Positions 42,053 through 55,739 are shown, counted from the stretch's first letter. The stretch is DNA of 57,846 bases from Spirogloea muscicola (GCA_009602725.1 WELB01000059.1:562112-619957), one strand, 5' to 3'. Notes: generated by a model not told the origin, from the letters alone. Numbers and translations are program-made.

Positions 42053-43127
42053 CCTGCATTGTGCTTTGCAACCATTGTCAACCCTTTCTAGATCAATGCT
42101 ACTTTGTGCTAAGCACCATTGTGGGCTTGAGTTTGACAACTGCTGGGAATTCTTCGGTTACAGTTTTGCTATTTAGAGGTTGATTGGGCTGAGATCCTTT
42201 CGATTGAGATAAGCACACACGCTTACTGCCGACCCAACCCCATGCTTATGCGACTCTCTTGCAGCATCTTCAATCTGCTCATTCTTTAGTATCGTTGAGG
42301 GCCCACGTTGGTTTCTTCGCCAGGCTGCCCGCAGGCTTACAGGCTTGGTTGGAGTCATATGCACTCTTGCACAGACAACAGAGGCTCACAGGCACACTCA
42401 GAGCGATCCTTGGGTCAAGCTGAGGATGACTTGCCCCCAGGCGAGGTGCCCTTGTTTGAAGGGCTCTTGCTGCAGTAAGCAGATCTGAAACGAAATCTTT
42501 GGTTTGGATCTCCTGGTATTACTCGACACGCTAAGTTGGAGATCAGAAAAGTGAGGACGGTCAGAGTCCCACCCTTTGCCGAAGAGCCCCCCAAAGGAAA
42601 GGCCAAAGAATGCAAGTAGAAGTGAGACGAACCTCATTGTCAGGATGCAGTGGTGAAGGGCTTGGGATTCAAGCGCTTGGGCTGCGACTCAGACCAACAA
42701 AGAGAGGTCGTACCTTCCTAGTGACCTCTCCAAGACAATCCTGACGATCAAGCTCAGCGTCAGGCGGGGCGTTGTGCGCTGCGCCTGTGTCTGGAGCGCC
42801 CTCATTATTATGCCATGCTGGCCGCAAGGCCGAGGAGGTGTCATGGTGCTGCAGAAAGGGCAGCTGGCCCGCAAATGGGCGCGTTCTTTGTCCACCTCGA
42901 GCAGGTGGCATCAGCCACAGGCTTCACATGCTTTCCTCAGTTACATTTCCACGTCATTCCATGCGCCGTCCCCTGGTCGGGGAGAGGCGAGGCCAAATGT
43001 GGCCTTCTTAACAGCTCGCATATGCACATCTGATCTGAGCGTATGTTGTACTTGAAGAGCGCAGCCTGGGCCTGGGTACCAGCTTGGAGGAGCTCGAGGT
43101 TTTGCTGACGTTGGCTTGAGTTGGCCA
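42053..43127. other. Spacer between two convergent genes
   Basis: It separates the stops of the EDR2-like gene (+) and the ABC transporter (-). A 79-codon minus-strand frame (42637-42398) begins with a signal-like MRFVSLLLAFFGLSFGGLFG, but it has no similarity that I recognise and no spliced continuation. Overlapping frames at 42689-43055 run on both strands. Nothing firm. Confidence 0.45.
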
Positions 43128-46100
43128 TCATCGCTGCTTGTGGCGGTTGCACAAGAAGAGACAGCAGAGCGCCACAGCCCTTGCCACGGCACCATACAGG
43201 AGGAGCACGAGCATGCAGAACTGGAAGTTGCGGATGTTGTATTGCCGATTCAAGAGGACGGCGCACCGTGTCAGCACCCACACTCCAGAATATCTGCACA
43301 CCAATAACGCACAGGCAATACATGCACGCTTTGAGTGAGCATAGCCTGAGGCCTATGTCATAAAATACATATGCCTTCTCTGCGGCCTTTGCACTAGTGC
43401 TTCAAGAGATGTGCAGACTTCCTTACTAATGGCACATCAGGACTCGCGAAAGTAAACATGCTGCAAGCTGAGGCCTGCACAGGCTGCTGGTAACTTAGAC
43501 CCAAATTAGCCCGTTCATGTAACTCTCAAACTTTTAGTCACAATGCCTTTGGGTCAACCAGTGCCCAAGGATGTCACTCACTCTGCAGCATTGATCACCA
43601 CCCCAGCCTCAAGAGCCCATCTGGCGAATGACAGCCGGTACAAAATTTGCAAACCGTATGGGCCCTTGGTAGAGACCAGGGCCGAGACCAGGCAGCACAC
43701 TGCGCTTGCCAGCTGTGCTGCAGCAGGTTGCATGACGATGGAGAGCACGTACGCGATGCCCGTGCAGGTGTACACAAGTGCCAGCATCACAATGTAGTTG
43801 GCAGTGAAAGTGGATCGAGGCTGCATGAGGCGCAACATGAGGCTGAGTATGCACGATTGATCAATGACATGCACCAAAGACATGCTAAAGCTTCTTATAA
43901 TTGCCAGTGCAAGTTCGAACCAACTGTGCAGACAACTGGGGCAAGTCAACACAAAGAGTAACCAGAAGCAATTACTGTTGTTTGTCCCATGCATGTGAGT
44001 CAGCACCAAATCTGTGGATAATTGCCCATCTCTTGAGGGTGGGAGCACTCACGTTCGTGAAGAAGTAGAAGACAGAGAGGTACACAGCTGGCTTGAGAAA
44101 GACATTTGTGAGATCCAGCACATCCTTAGCTAGGAAGAAGCTCATCCGATTGATGCCACTTGCACTCTCCCGCCAGAAAGTGCCCATATCGGCACCAAAT
44201 GTTCTCAAGCCTGCAATCATTGCCACCAAGCCTGCAAAAGCGCGATAGTTGTAAGACAGCAGGTTGTCAAAGCAACATCGCAGTGCGTGATATCTGTGTG
44301 ATAACTGCTCTCCTAGACCAGTGAATAATCACATCAAATGAGATTGAGTATGCTGGACGCCCTTCCTGAATGTGTTGCAAGGTGGTCAGAAGAGAAAAGA
44401 AGCACTCACTCATGGACAGTAAGCAATTGGGATACATGGCTGAGCTCAGAGTTTCTTCATTGATCTTGACAAGCATACCCATGGCAACTCCTGTAATAAG
44501 AAGGATAACATAGTCCTGCAATTGCACGTGGGGCTCCCTAAGTCTCTGCTTGGCTGACCTGATCAGTCAAAAGCCAACTATCTCTTATGTTAGTTTTGAT
44601 GAGAATGCAGTTTCTAGAAGGTGGCATGTATCAATCTATTTATATGCATGTACATGGAAGAACTGGAACTTGTAAAGCACCCGTCCAGAGCAGACAGAAA
44701 GAAGCACCCAGATGCATTGTGTCACCCAACTAAGCAACAAGTGACTGCCTCACCTTCTGAGGATGAGCACAAATTGCTTCCAGAACCCAGGAGTGCAGCG
44801 TCCTGACTTATCTTGGACAGGTATGATAATGTCTCTGATCTCCTCTTTCTTCTCCTCCCATTTTCCGCGCCGCTCTGCTAAGCATTCACGCACTACCAGC
44901 CAAAAATTTGACAGGCTGCTTGATGAACCCAGCTCTGAAGAGGTCCTCTCTGTCAGTGCAGGGCTAGGTTCTAGAGACACGTCCCCATCAGAGGCGTGCG
45001 TACATGAGTCTTGGCTATCACTATCAACTATGAGCCTGCATGTCAGGTTCTCTGGCGTGCACATGCTCCTGGCTTGACGCATCTTCTTGAATTGCATATC
45101 GAATAGTCTGCGCCCGGCAAGTGGGTGGACAAATGGCAAGCAGTGGTCGTCTGCTCTGAGGGCCGGTTGAGGTCGCGGAGGCGTCCGCAAGTGGCTCATG
45201 GTTGTCGCATCTTCAGGATGGGACAGGACATCAGCATTGACGGCTGACTTGCTGCCTGTATGCGTTGTGTTGCCGCCCTGATGGCGGACATGGTGCGACC
45301 AGAGAGCAGGTAGTTCTCCGGCATCAAAATCAGGGTCGAGTGACGACTTCACGTGATCCTCCAACACGTCGCTGCAAGCAATTAACAGGGAATCAACGAC
45401 AAGATTAGCTCTCTGATAAGTAGCCCAGCTTCTACTGCCTCGTCGATACTCCTGCAACAGAGTACTCGTAACAGGATGGCCCTACAAGACAATCTCCTCG
45501 TATTTCCTGAAGAGACGCTGAACTTCACCATGCTACTGCTGACTGCCCTTGCCGAGCAATATCTAGCAGACGCAGGTCACTTGAATGCTTACATGAAGAA
45601 GTCCGGGGGATTTATTCTATCAGGCACCTGTTTATGAGTCATGGAAATTGAGATATGAGATGCAGACAATGTTACTGGCCAGACAAATTTTGATCAGCTA
45701 CATGTCGTTGTTACATGAAGTAATCTACTCAGCCAAAAATATGTTAGCTGGTACTACTCATGCTTAGATATGAAAGTTGTGATACTGGAGAAATTAGCAA
45801 ATGCAGCCTATGGCAGTATAGCCAGGAACCTGACGAGGAGAGGAGAGTGTATAGGGCTCAAGCAATGGTAAGGTTTCTGTGACCAGAGCAAAGTCAAATA
45901 GGTATACTTACAGGAAACCCCAACTTCGAGAAGTAAGGCTCCACATCCTCAAGAGCACCATGATAAGCACATCTTCCTCCCCTTGCTAACAACATCAGGT
46001 CGTCAAACATCTTGAAGATGGCATAACTGCAAACACAAATCAACAAATAACATCAACAAATTGCAGAGCACGCCTTGCAAGGCATAGTTTGCTAGACAGG

Positions 46101-49100
46101 CCACGAGGAGGAAAAAGGAGCTGGCAGCAAGGCACATAACAACTTTCTGCAACAGTCACTAATCAAGACGATATCACACACACTCAAGGAAAAATTATCT
46201 ATATAATCATACCTGGGCTGATGGAGAACCACAATCACATTTACCCCCCTACGAGCCTCGCGCTGCAGTGCTTCTACAACAAGCCTTGATGATGTGCTGT
46301 CTAAGCCAGAGGTGGGCTCTGTAAGAAATGATGTCATATCCGTCAGAATATAGGGGCATCACGCAGCTGGTATCATCAATATCAAGCAGACAGGCCACTT
46401 TGTTCTTCATACTAGTTGCTGGAGAGGAAGGTTCTGTGTGTATGCTGCCCAGTACAACAATGCAGAGTATGCTGGCATAAGGACGCACCGTCAAGGATCA
46501 GAAGGGAGGGCTCCATCACCATCTCCAATCCAACATTGACTCGCTTTCGCTGGCCTCCAGAGATACCCCGTCTCTCTATTGAGCCCACCTTCGCGTGCCT
46601 TATGGACTCAAGCCCGAGAGACTTGACAGTTCGTTCAACAATCTCTGCCTTCCTCTCCTGTGACATACTTGTTGGCAAGCGGTACTTGGCACTGAACCAT
46701 AGGTTTTCCTCCACGGTCAAGTTTGCATGCACAATGTCATCCTGCGCAGCACAGACGGTAGTAGCTTGTACATCACATTTAGTCACTTAGATGACAACAT
46801 TGCACAGCCAAGGCTCCATCATATTGACTTAACACACTGGTGTCTTACCTGTGGCACAAACCCAATGATACGACGGTATGTCCTCAGATCGCCAGGGCTG
46901 CCATTGATGACGACCTTTCCAGACGAAGTACAGCCTGGATTCAACTTGCCAGCAATGGTTGCTAGAAAGGTTGTCTTTCCTGCTCCTGAAGGACCCTGTG
47001 ACAATGATAGGGGGGTGCCATAGGTTGAGACTCTGGCAGCAATACTGAGACACACTTGAAGCATTCAGAGGTTGGCGCACATATACATATGAGCTAGATG
47101 CTCCATGTCTTACCATGACAGCCGTCATTCTGCCAGGAAAGAATGAACCAGAGATGTCATCCAGGAGGGCCCTGTTGCTCCTCTTCAAGGTGAGAGTGAG
47201 GCCCACAAAGCTAAGTTCGATCTGCTGCATCACTAGGCCTGTGCTGGCCTGCAAAGAGAATTACAAACCTTAGATTGAAGCTGAATTAGCTTCTATTGGC
47301 TTAAGTGAAGTGCAAGGTGATGTTGTGCTAACGGAGAATGCCTTGATTGTGATGGCACACTACAGCAGCAGCCTGCAAAAGCATGTTCAACTGCACGTAT
47401 GTGAGGAATTACGATTGCTTAGATTGCCAAAGGGCTTCATAAGGTTTGCTTACAAGTAAGCTTGGCATTGGCTCGAGGCAAGGGCTCTTTGCAACTGGAG
47501 CATAGTCAACTTCAGGGCTAGGCAGGTGCAAGCTGGGCGGCACACGACGAAGAGCAATCTGCCTCCTCCAGGATCCAATCCTGCGGAGTGGTTGCTTTCT
47601 TGCCCTTTCTTCCAGGAGCTCCTTATTGATCTTGAGCGCCAACCCCGAGCACTGATAGATGGCTATCAAAACTGCAAACAGGATGTTCTGCACACCAGAA
47701 AGGCCTTGGCACATTACATTCAGAGTCCGACGCAATGTCTGTGACCTTCCAGATATTGACCTGCTTGCCTCTGCGGAACATCTGCGCATGCAGTCACGTC
47801 TCAGCAGAGCTATTCCTATAAGCTGCGTGGTGGCGTGAGACGAATATACTCACCACAGTGACAATGCCGATGAGATGCAAGTCTTGACTGCCCAACCCCT
47901 CCTGCTTGCAATTGAAACCCCCAAACAGACACCCTGAAGCACAGCAGATGATACAGCAGTGAGGTACAGCAGGCCCAGTTGGATCACTGTATGTACATGC
48001 GGTCCACATGCACATTGCGTCGGTACATTGGCATGTCAGCATCAGCTACACAATGGACTTACTCTTGGGTCGTGTAGAGCCTTCCCTACAGAAGTGCCTG
48101 GCAACATTGGCAGTGTAGAGAGTATTATGATATGCAATCAAGAGCTACCAAAAACTCATGCACTCAGTCTTTGAGGGGCTCTCAACTCTTCCCTGTAGCT
48201 CATCAATAAAGGCTTCCGCAGAAGGAAGGTCGCAACTCTTATGAAACCACAATAATCCACCTGACATGTCTTTGCTGACACACACTGCTTACCCCCGCGG
48301 GCACAGGTACTTGCTGGTGGTCGTGTTGCAGAAGTAGCCCTCTGGGCAGAAGATTGAGCTGCTCCGCCATGCCACGGCCCACAAATGAGCACCTCCACAC
48401 CTTGGGGACTGTGGCTGGTACTCGTACCTAAACAGCACATAACAGCCTCCTCAGCTTATTGATTTGACATTACTGTGCAGACCTACTTGCATAAAAGTGT
48501 CCAGTCTACAGGACCTGTGAAGAGTGAGTCGCAAATAAGTCACGAAATGCTTAAGCAGAGTTGGCGTAGTTGAGTATTGATGAAAGAACATGAACATGCT
48601 GCGACCAAGGCGACCACGACAGTATGAGCCTTACGGGGAGCAGTAGGTGTACGTTCCATCTGAGACATCTCCATGAGGGCAGTATGCTCCAAGTGGGCAA
48701 GCTGCCAAGACACATCGCGCTGTCAGTTGTTGGGAGAAACAATCACATGGGCTCAGAAGCAACAGAATACAGTCGCTTCCTGCCAAGTGCCAAGTGACAA
48801 GTGCCAACAGCAAGTTCACGGCCACACCCTAAATAAAGATTAACCTCAGAAGCATAGCTTGTCCAAGCACAAGTTGTGAAGCTTCACACAGCAGAAGCGA
48901 CTCCTTCGCTACAGGCGACAAAGGGAGTAATATCTACAAGGGCTAAGCAAGTGCCCTGTGTGCAACTTAAAGTGTCATTGATGAGGGGCCGTACGGATCA
49001 TGCAGGCAAGCCCTTGAGGGCAAAAGAATCCTTCGCAACATGCAGCTGGCGTGTCTGTGTTGTTCCGCTCAGGGGCCTCAACTACAAAATCTGACATTGT

Positions 49101-50805
49101 CTCAATGGGCATATTTATTATGTCGCTGGCAAAACCAGCTTCGCACGCTGGCATGTAACGATTCACGGATCTGTCGCAGTTCTTGTTGTTGGGAATCAAT
49201 GGTAATCCTGGTGCAGTTACACGTAACAAAAGTGCTTGAGGCTTCAGACAAGGCAGGTCAGTGTTTGCACAGTCATGTACCATGAAGCAATGCCGTACCA
49301 TGAAGCAATGCCGAGATCTAGTTATGCAAAAGCTTACATCCATTACAGCACTACTTGCTAAACAAGTAGCCATATACACATATATAGGTAAGCAAGCAGT
49401 ACAAGCTCACAAAATCCAGCACCAAAGCACAACTCCAGCATTCCCACCTGAGGTACGAGAACTCTTGAAGCTCTCAAAGTACATCTTGGCTTCTGAGGCA
49501 CGACATAGTCGCCCTGTAAGCAGCCCTGCAGATGGAGTTTAATACTTGTTACTCAAGAGGGTCAGGTGATTGCATGAGATGCAGAGCGCTTCAGACATTG
49601 CAACAGAGTCTCTTAGGCAAAGCCTCAGTCTCTGTGAAGCCCTCCAATTGCGAAATCAGGCGAGATTGTATTGCACTTGAGCATTGCCGCAAGACTGGCA
49701 ACTGCAAGCCCTGACCTCCATCTTGACACTGAAGGTAAGCTTCTCGAGACCCTTCAAATCGGAACGTGCGTTCTTTGTCGTCATCACTGCAATAACAGTC
49801 ACTTCTATTTGTCACCTTAAGAAGTAAAATATGAGTATCACAAGTAGAAAGAGGTCATGCTCATAGCAGAACACAGACCTGCACATCTGAATTTCACATG
49901 ACGGACATCAGTTGCACTGTTTCCAATAGCTCCTAGGCCTCCAACAGCTTGACTTGACAAGCCGGTACCTTGATCATGCAATTTAGGCTGCTAAGTAAGA
50001 TAATGGGCTTAAAAACACTGCCACAGTAACAGGCTGTGCTTACTAGTCCTCAATGCAGTAGTCAAAGTGCTGCTGGATGTACTGCCGCAGAGAGTGCTGC
50101 ACCGTGGCCTCCAGCTCTCTGAGCTCCCGCATAGCCACATCTGAGGCTAGCTGCTTTGCGTCAGTCTTATTGAAGGCCTGGAAGCTGAGAACCATAGGCA
50201 GTGCCCCTGCACATGTTCAAGCCCCTCGCCTCTGCCGACTGAGTGCTTGGTGTGACGATGTTACATGGTAGTAGCATGAAGCAAGGACCGCTTCAACATG
50301 CCATCGTTGTAATTAGTAACTAGCTGTATACTGGCTTTAAGTTGCTCCTAGGAGCTGGCCATGTTCCTGGCAACTCCGACTGTGCACCTCAGAACATGCT
50401 TTGTAGGTACCCTATAACCAACACCCAAGCAAGGCCGGGCACGGCACCAAGGCAAGATGACGACAGGCCTGGCCACAGGCCGATCCTTCCAGAGCCCCTG
50501 ACCAATTCAACGTGCTCAATTGCACCGACCTGTGCGCGGCGACAGCATGTTGAGGAGGAGGCTCGCGAGGCCGGCCCCTGCCTCGCGCTGCTGACCATCT
50601 GCAGCTGGTCGACGGTACATCCAACAAGGCCGTCAGGGCGTGCAGCGGAACAAGACGCCAGCCACGATCATATCCATGCGAGAGCCTGGCCGTCAAGGAT
50701 ATGAGCGGTCGCCTGACCTCTTCCATCAGCGAGGCGCGCCTCCGCCAGGCAGAGGCAAATTGGCAGCAGGACGAGGAGCCGGAGCAACGGACGGCGGATC
50801 GCCAT
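43128..50805 (-). CDS. ABCG half transporter, ABCG24/28 type
   Basis: ATP-driven membrane exporter; plant relatives act in wall and pollen-tube polysaccharide or lipid export. Exons: 50805-50718, 50604-50530, 50206-50044, 49786-49716, 49525-49448, 49207-48995, 48701-48635, 48427-48293, 48097-48063, 47933-47854, 47687-47454, 47248-47114, 46995-46849, 46741-46489, 46318-46213, 46026-45912, 45627-45593, 45371-44754, 44558-44410, 44231-44053, 43820-43582 and 43293-43128. Signal peptide [20 protein letters not shown]; a Cys-rich luminal region ([44 protein letters not shown]) diagnostic of this subgroup. Walker [10 protein letters not shown], signature [15 protein letters not shown], Walker [15 protein letters not shown]-loop VVLHQPR. 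A linker of about 200 residues leads to the membrane domain ([42 protein letters not shown]) and a C-terminal GVWVLTRC. All catalytic motifs are intact. Confidence 0.92.
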
Positions 50806-52793
50806 CGCCGTCAGGGGCTGGCCAGGCCGGCGCCGGCGCCGCCGCCGTCCCCCGAGCGGCGCTGCCGGCCACGTCGAAGGCCGCCGCCGTCGTCGTCGCC
50901 GTCANCCGCCGACGCGCGCGGGGGCGCCGCGGTCGGAGGGGGGGGTGGGGAGTTCCCGGGAACGGGCGCCTATAGCTATGTGCTGAGGGCCCCCCGTTAC
51001 GGCCTAAATCAATTCTGTCGGCTAATCGAGGCCGGGCTCCCTCGACCCGGGGCAGGCCGGCGGGGCCCCCGGCAGCTGACGTCGTGGGCGGATCTTGTAA
51101 TTAAGATTGAATTCAATCATCTCGCCTGCGTCCTTGACGGGCCTCGTCTCGAACGGCGCACGGACCTCTTGTCCCATCCCGCGAGAGGGTGTGAAAAAGG
51201 TCGGCCGGACTAAGTGGGTCCATTATGTTAATGTGATTGACACACAAGCTTCGGTTTGCCGGCGCCGGGCACGCGCGCCCCCGCCACGTCGGCCTGGCGC
51301 GTCAGCGTCAGGTGACACCGGCTCGTGTGGCCGGATCGCTGACGGTGACCCCTTGGCGTAGTCGGCGTCGGTCGTCCGACACCGGTACCGCAACGGGCTT
51401 CCAGTGTGCTCTCTCTTTGGCTGGCATGGCTTTGCCAGCCGGTCTTATCATCAGCAGCCGCAGTCTTTACCTGCATCCCTTGACGAGAAGGGGACTGAGA
51501 GTCTCGTTGCTGCTGTCTTAGTCCTCAGCACTCCGGCTTCTTCAGACCTTGTCCATTCCTTTGGGCTGGCCTCTCCCAGCCACCGGTCAATCTGGCCGCG
51601 CTTGGCCTTTTTAACCTTATTTGGTGGAAGTTAAGCTCAAGTTAAGCTGGTTAGAAGTGACCATCCTTCGAGGTACTTGCTTACTTGTGTGTTTCACCGC
51701 TTTCCGGCCCCTTCGGACCTGGTCCATTCTTTTCGGGCTGGACAGTAATGCTCTCACTCCCTTTTGATGAGCTTACAGTTTGATTCTTGGGCTGGCAGAG
51801 CCCTTGCCACCGTTGGTGAAGCCACTTTCTCACAGCCATTGCCTTGCATTGGAAGAGCTATTTCTCCAATGGGCTGGCCTCTGACAGCCATTGCCTTCAT
51901 TGGAAGAGCTGGTCCTCTTCCGGCTCGTTTCCTTGCCTCCCTGCGGATGGAGGGTCAATGACCTCTAATCAATAGATGCAGACGAGCTCCTTCTCCTCTC
52001 CATTCCTTTGTTTCAAACCAGGCCACTGGCCCAGATCAGCCTGTCAGGTCTGAAGGCGCTCACTAGTGAGTACTAGAATCCCCATACAGTCGTGCTTACG
52101 CCCTCTTAAAGCCGCCCCTCGAGAACCAAGGGCATCGCTTTGTACAGCCCTATCCTGTACAATGAACGGTATTCGCCTAAAAGAGTATTCGGCTTGGCCT
52201 CCCTTTCATGCGCGTGGGCCTTCTTCCTCTGTTGTGGGCTGGCCTTTCACAGCCATCGCCCCCTTAAAAGGTTCTGTAATCTTGTGTCAGATCCTGATTC
52301 TAAGCCCTAAGCCCTGATATTTGCGAGCACATGGTCAGCTTTGCCGTGCCGGTCAGGCCTCCAAAGATTGTGGCGACTGGTCCAACTGTCTAAAGACCAA
52401 CTTTCTGACGGCCTTTGGCCTTAGCGAGCTGCTCCGACTTGCTTGGAGCGAGGCTTTGAATGTTCTTGTTGAGGCATTGTGAGCCCAAGAGTTATTGTGT
52501 CAGAAAGCTTCCACTCCATTTGTAATCATCGAGTGGGTCCGGAGGAACCTTGCCTCAAAGATGCAGCGGCAGAAGCCTGAACACATCAACTTGAGACCCC
52601 TACCTCGGGCTTTGCTACGGTGGTCAGCAGAAGCCATCCTGAAATGCACAGTGGTAATAGCAGCAATCGCCTTCTGCCTGGAGACAATGGCCTAGATGTG
52701 ACCCTGTAATGCTATAGAAGGCGGTGGTAATACAACCACCCTTCTAAGAACTTCTGGCCTAATTGCAGATAGTGGGGAGCAGCAAGTAGCGTC
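50806..52793. other. Repeat block 2: stem-loop units and GC-rich DNA
   Basis: The first 200 bp are GC-rich (probable ABC transporter promoter) with one undetermined base at 50905. Hairpins lie at 51419-51440, 51563-51581, 51789-51803 and 52236-52255, and the 51871-51890 unit has the CATTGGAAGAGC suffix also seen in intron 1 of the inositol kinase. A family-1 terminus (LKALTSEY-like) ends at about 52074. The region 52320-52700 has no recognisable feature. Confidence 0.55.
51563..51920 (+). repeat. Stem-loop units with Gly-box and CATTGGAAGAGC suffixes
   Basis: CTTGTCCATTCCTTTGGGCT and CAGCCACCGGTCAATCTGGC match 24846-24890. At 51815-51915 GCCATTGCCTTGCATTGGAA is repeated twice, about 55 bp apart, so one suffix subfamily is tandemly duplicated here. 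Confidence 0.65.
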
Positions 52794-54596
52794 TCAAGGG
52801 CAGTCCTTGTCAAAGCCGCCCCCGCCATACATGAATGAGCTAAGAGGCCGTCGTGCGCCTTTGCTTTGCTCCTTGTTGACAGGCTCCCACTCGTGCTTGA
52901 GATCGTAGCACGGCCGCATGAGGGTAACCTCCGCAAGCGCCGTGGCTGCGTCGTGCTCCTTGCCGTCCTGGTCCGTGTACATGATCTTCTCGAAACGCCC
53001 ACCCGGCCCTGTCGGCCGGTTGGGCCGGACGCCGCTGCCCATCGCCGTCCGTGTGTGCATGCCCAGCGGCCACGAGTTCACGACCTGGCCGCCAAAGCTG
53101 GCGAACAATGCGGGCCGGCCACCAAAGGTGCTGGCTGGCCAGTGGCCCACAGTGTCGCCACCCACCCTGGCCCGCCACGCGCCAGACTTCTTGTCCTGCA
53201 TGTTGGCAGCCATATTTATGATTGGGCCCTCAGCCTCAGGTTCCTAGTCAGGTACCCTGAGTAGCATGCGTGACAGCTTGAGAAGAGAGAGGGTGTGGTT
53301 TGACATCATAAAATTCATAACAATAACAAGACATCGTAATGCTTATATGATGATCATAATCATCAAATCAGCACTCAAGGGCTTAGGGAGCGCAGGATTG
53401 AGAAGGCAGCAGGGCAAGCGGAGCAGGCGAGCTTTGAGATGCTGGGGAGCAGGCGACCTTTGAGATGCTGGCGACCAGCATGGCCTGGCCAAGTTGGCCG
53501 CTGGTGGTCGAGAGCGTCGAGAGAGCCTGCCCAACACGCACCAGCCGACTCGTCTGAGCAAAGAGACCGCAATCGAGGTCGTAGCAGTCCACGTGGCCCT
53601 CCTCCTGACGTGACGAGTTCTGGCGCAAACCCACATGGAACCATGACCACATGGGCGTCAGCAGCCTTCGCATTACCAGTGCAAGTAGCACAAGGGCCAC
53701 TGAGGGCAAGACATCTCAAACATCAGGTCTCTCACGTACTACATGCAACGCCGACTAGGCATCACAAAACGTGAAAGAGTACGTTTCTTTGCAACTTCTG
53801 CAACTACAGCAAATCCGGCAACTAGCCACTGCTGGCACATGCTGATAGTCGTGGATGAGTTAGGAAGTTCAGGAGCACCGTGTAGTAGACGTAGAGATGC
53901 GGCCGCTGATCACCATAGCGGCTCGGATTTACCTGCACGGCCAATGTTGCACAAACGGCACATTCAGTCATGTCATGGGCTGGTGGCAGCAACGGTGTCG
54001 CGATGCGGGTGGCAATGGCAGTGGCGGCGCACCATCCAGCCAATCTCGAGCAACGACGTGGCATCGGAGAGCTGCACGCAAGCGGCGCTGAACTCCATGA
54101 CGTTGACGTGCACAAAGGGCTGGTGGACGGACATGGTCGCACGCGCGCCCAAGAACGCCGTGTGCAGCGGCGCTAGCTTCAGGTCCATCATCGCCGTCTG
54201 CACAGGCGGGCGTCAGTCGTGCGCAGCAGCTATAGCCGGGCTGCGTTCTGGCTCGGCTCAGATTTCCCCCATAACATGGTGCAGTTACTTGTGACGGTTT
54301 AGACTGAGGCTGAGTTTGAGATCTTAACCTGCATTTAGCTCGAGATCCCAGACTCGAAACCAGTAATAGAATTCATAACAGCCACAACACCTCCTCCCAT
54401 GTCATGGGCTTGCACAAAATTCCACGAGACGGACCTCAATGGCGATGTAGATGCCGCGGAGCTCGCCGCGGGCCTCGGAGAAGAGGTCGACGCCGCGGTA
54501 GTTGACCTCCTCCGCCGCCGCCATGGCCACGAGCAGGACGCAGGCCAGCGCGCAGGGGCGGCTGCCCCGACGAGGCCCTCTCGATGCCGGCGCCAT
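52794..54596 (-). CDS. Secreted neprosin-type peptidase (DUF239)
   Basis: Exons are 54596-54435, 54197-54033, 53932-53879, 53604-53458 and 53195-52794; every intron is phase 0. A signal peptide (CALACVLLVAMAAAEE) starts the protein. The order then follows the neprosin domain: TAFLGARATMSVHQPFV, EFSAACVQ, EIGWM-VNPSRYGD, LYVYYT, DCYDLDCGLFAQTSRLVRVG, DKKSGAWRA, GHWPASTF, FASFGGQVVNS, MGSGVRP, CYDL and a terminal FMYGGGGF. Neprosins are secreted glutamic proteases that cut after proline in the extracellular space or wall. The Glu in VNVMEFS and another in the C-terminal half are candidate active-site residues, but I cannot assign them by eye. The usual N-terminal prosegment seems absent or very short. 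The family call is strong; activity is unproven. Confidence 0.85.
53428..53476. repeat. Tandem duplication at a splice donor
   Basis: GAGCAGGCGAGCTTTGAGAT and GAGCAGGCGACCTTTGAGAT lie about 24 bp apart, each followed by GCTGG. The second contains the donor of neprosin exon 4 (complement), and the first has GCTTTG in place of CCTTTG, i.e. a lost donor. Confidence 0.75.
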
Positions 54597-55045
<449 letters not shown>

Positions 55046-55215
55046 CGAGCTGTAGACGCCTTTTCGCGTATTTGAAACAAACGAAGGCCAAATTAATCAA
55101 GTACAAAGAACAGAAGATCCATTTTCCATCTCAGCCGGAAGCATATCTGCACGACGTGCATTGCCTAGATTGGCATTGTTCTGAAGGAGAGTGTGGAACC
55201 GAGGACCTAAGGTTG
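55046..55215 (-). mobile_element. Family-2 3' fragment
   Basis: On the minus strand LGPRFHTLLQNNANLGNARR and ADMLPAEM match the C-terminal part of the family-2 protein. The following sequence matches its tail (TTTGTACTTGATTAATTTGG, CGTTTGTTTCAAATACGCG). The last 60 residues are deleted. Confidence 0.65.
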
Positions 55216-55218
55216 TTA

Positions 55219-55713
55219 GGCCCCTCCGAACCTTTGTCAATGCTTTCCGCAGCCCTTGCCCCCATTGGGAGTGCCACTTCTTCTTTCCACCACTCATGCG
55301 CCGGCTATCCTCGAGTCCCCCCCTCCCCTCCCGCCACGCCGCCGCATGCAGCTGCATGCGCCCTCGGCGGGGCGATGGCGGCTCTGGGCGTGGGCTCGCG
55401 GCTGGTGGGCGCGCGGCCAGGCGGCGCAGATTGCAGCGCCAGGGTCGCCCAGGCTCGCCGGGTGAGCGGATGGAGGTGGGAGTGGGGTTGGCACTCTTTC
55501 CACAAGAAAACTTGCGGCTGCTGATATGTTATCAGAGTGGCTGCAAAAGCCAGCCAGGTGCATACAGAGGGTATTCATGCTATACTGGCGGAGCCACAGG
55601 CTAGGCAGCCAGTGTGCTCTTAGTAAGAAAGAATTAGCTCTCCTAATTTAAGGCTGTGAGAGGCCAGCCCCTTGGACCTTGTTCAATCTTTCTGGGCTGG
55701 CTTTCGTAGCCCC
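55219..55713 (+). repeat. Hairpin-unit remnants and GC-rich filler
   Basis: AGGCCCCTCCGAACCTTTGT with CGCAGCCCTTGCCCCCATTG but without the GGGCTGGC arm (55219-55275) looks like a unit with its 5' hairpin arm deleted. A complete unit lies at 55694-55713 with the TTCCCTTTGGGAGAGCTCAC suffix. Confidence 0.6.
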
Positions 55714-55739
55714 CTTTCCCTTTGGGAGAGCTCACTTCT

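Noticed and set aside
42398-42637. 79-codon signal-peptide-like ORF as a secreted small protein gene
   Set aside because: The hydrophobic start is suggestive, but there is no homology, no splice context and overlapping frames exist. Not enough to call a gene.
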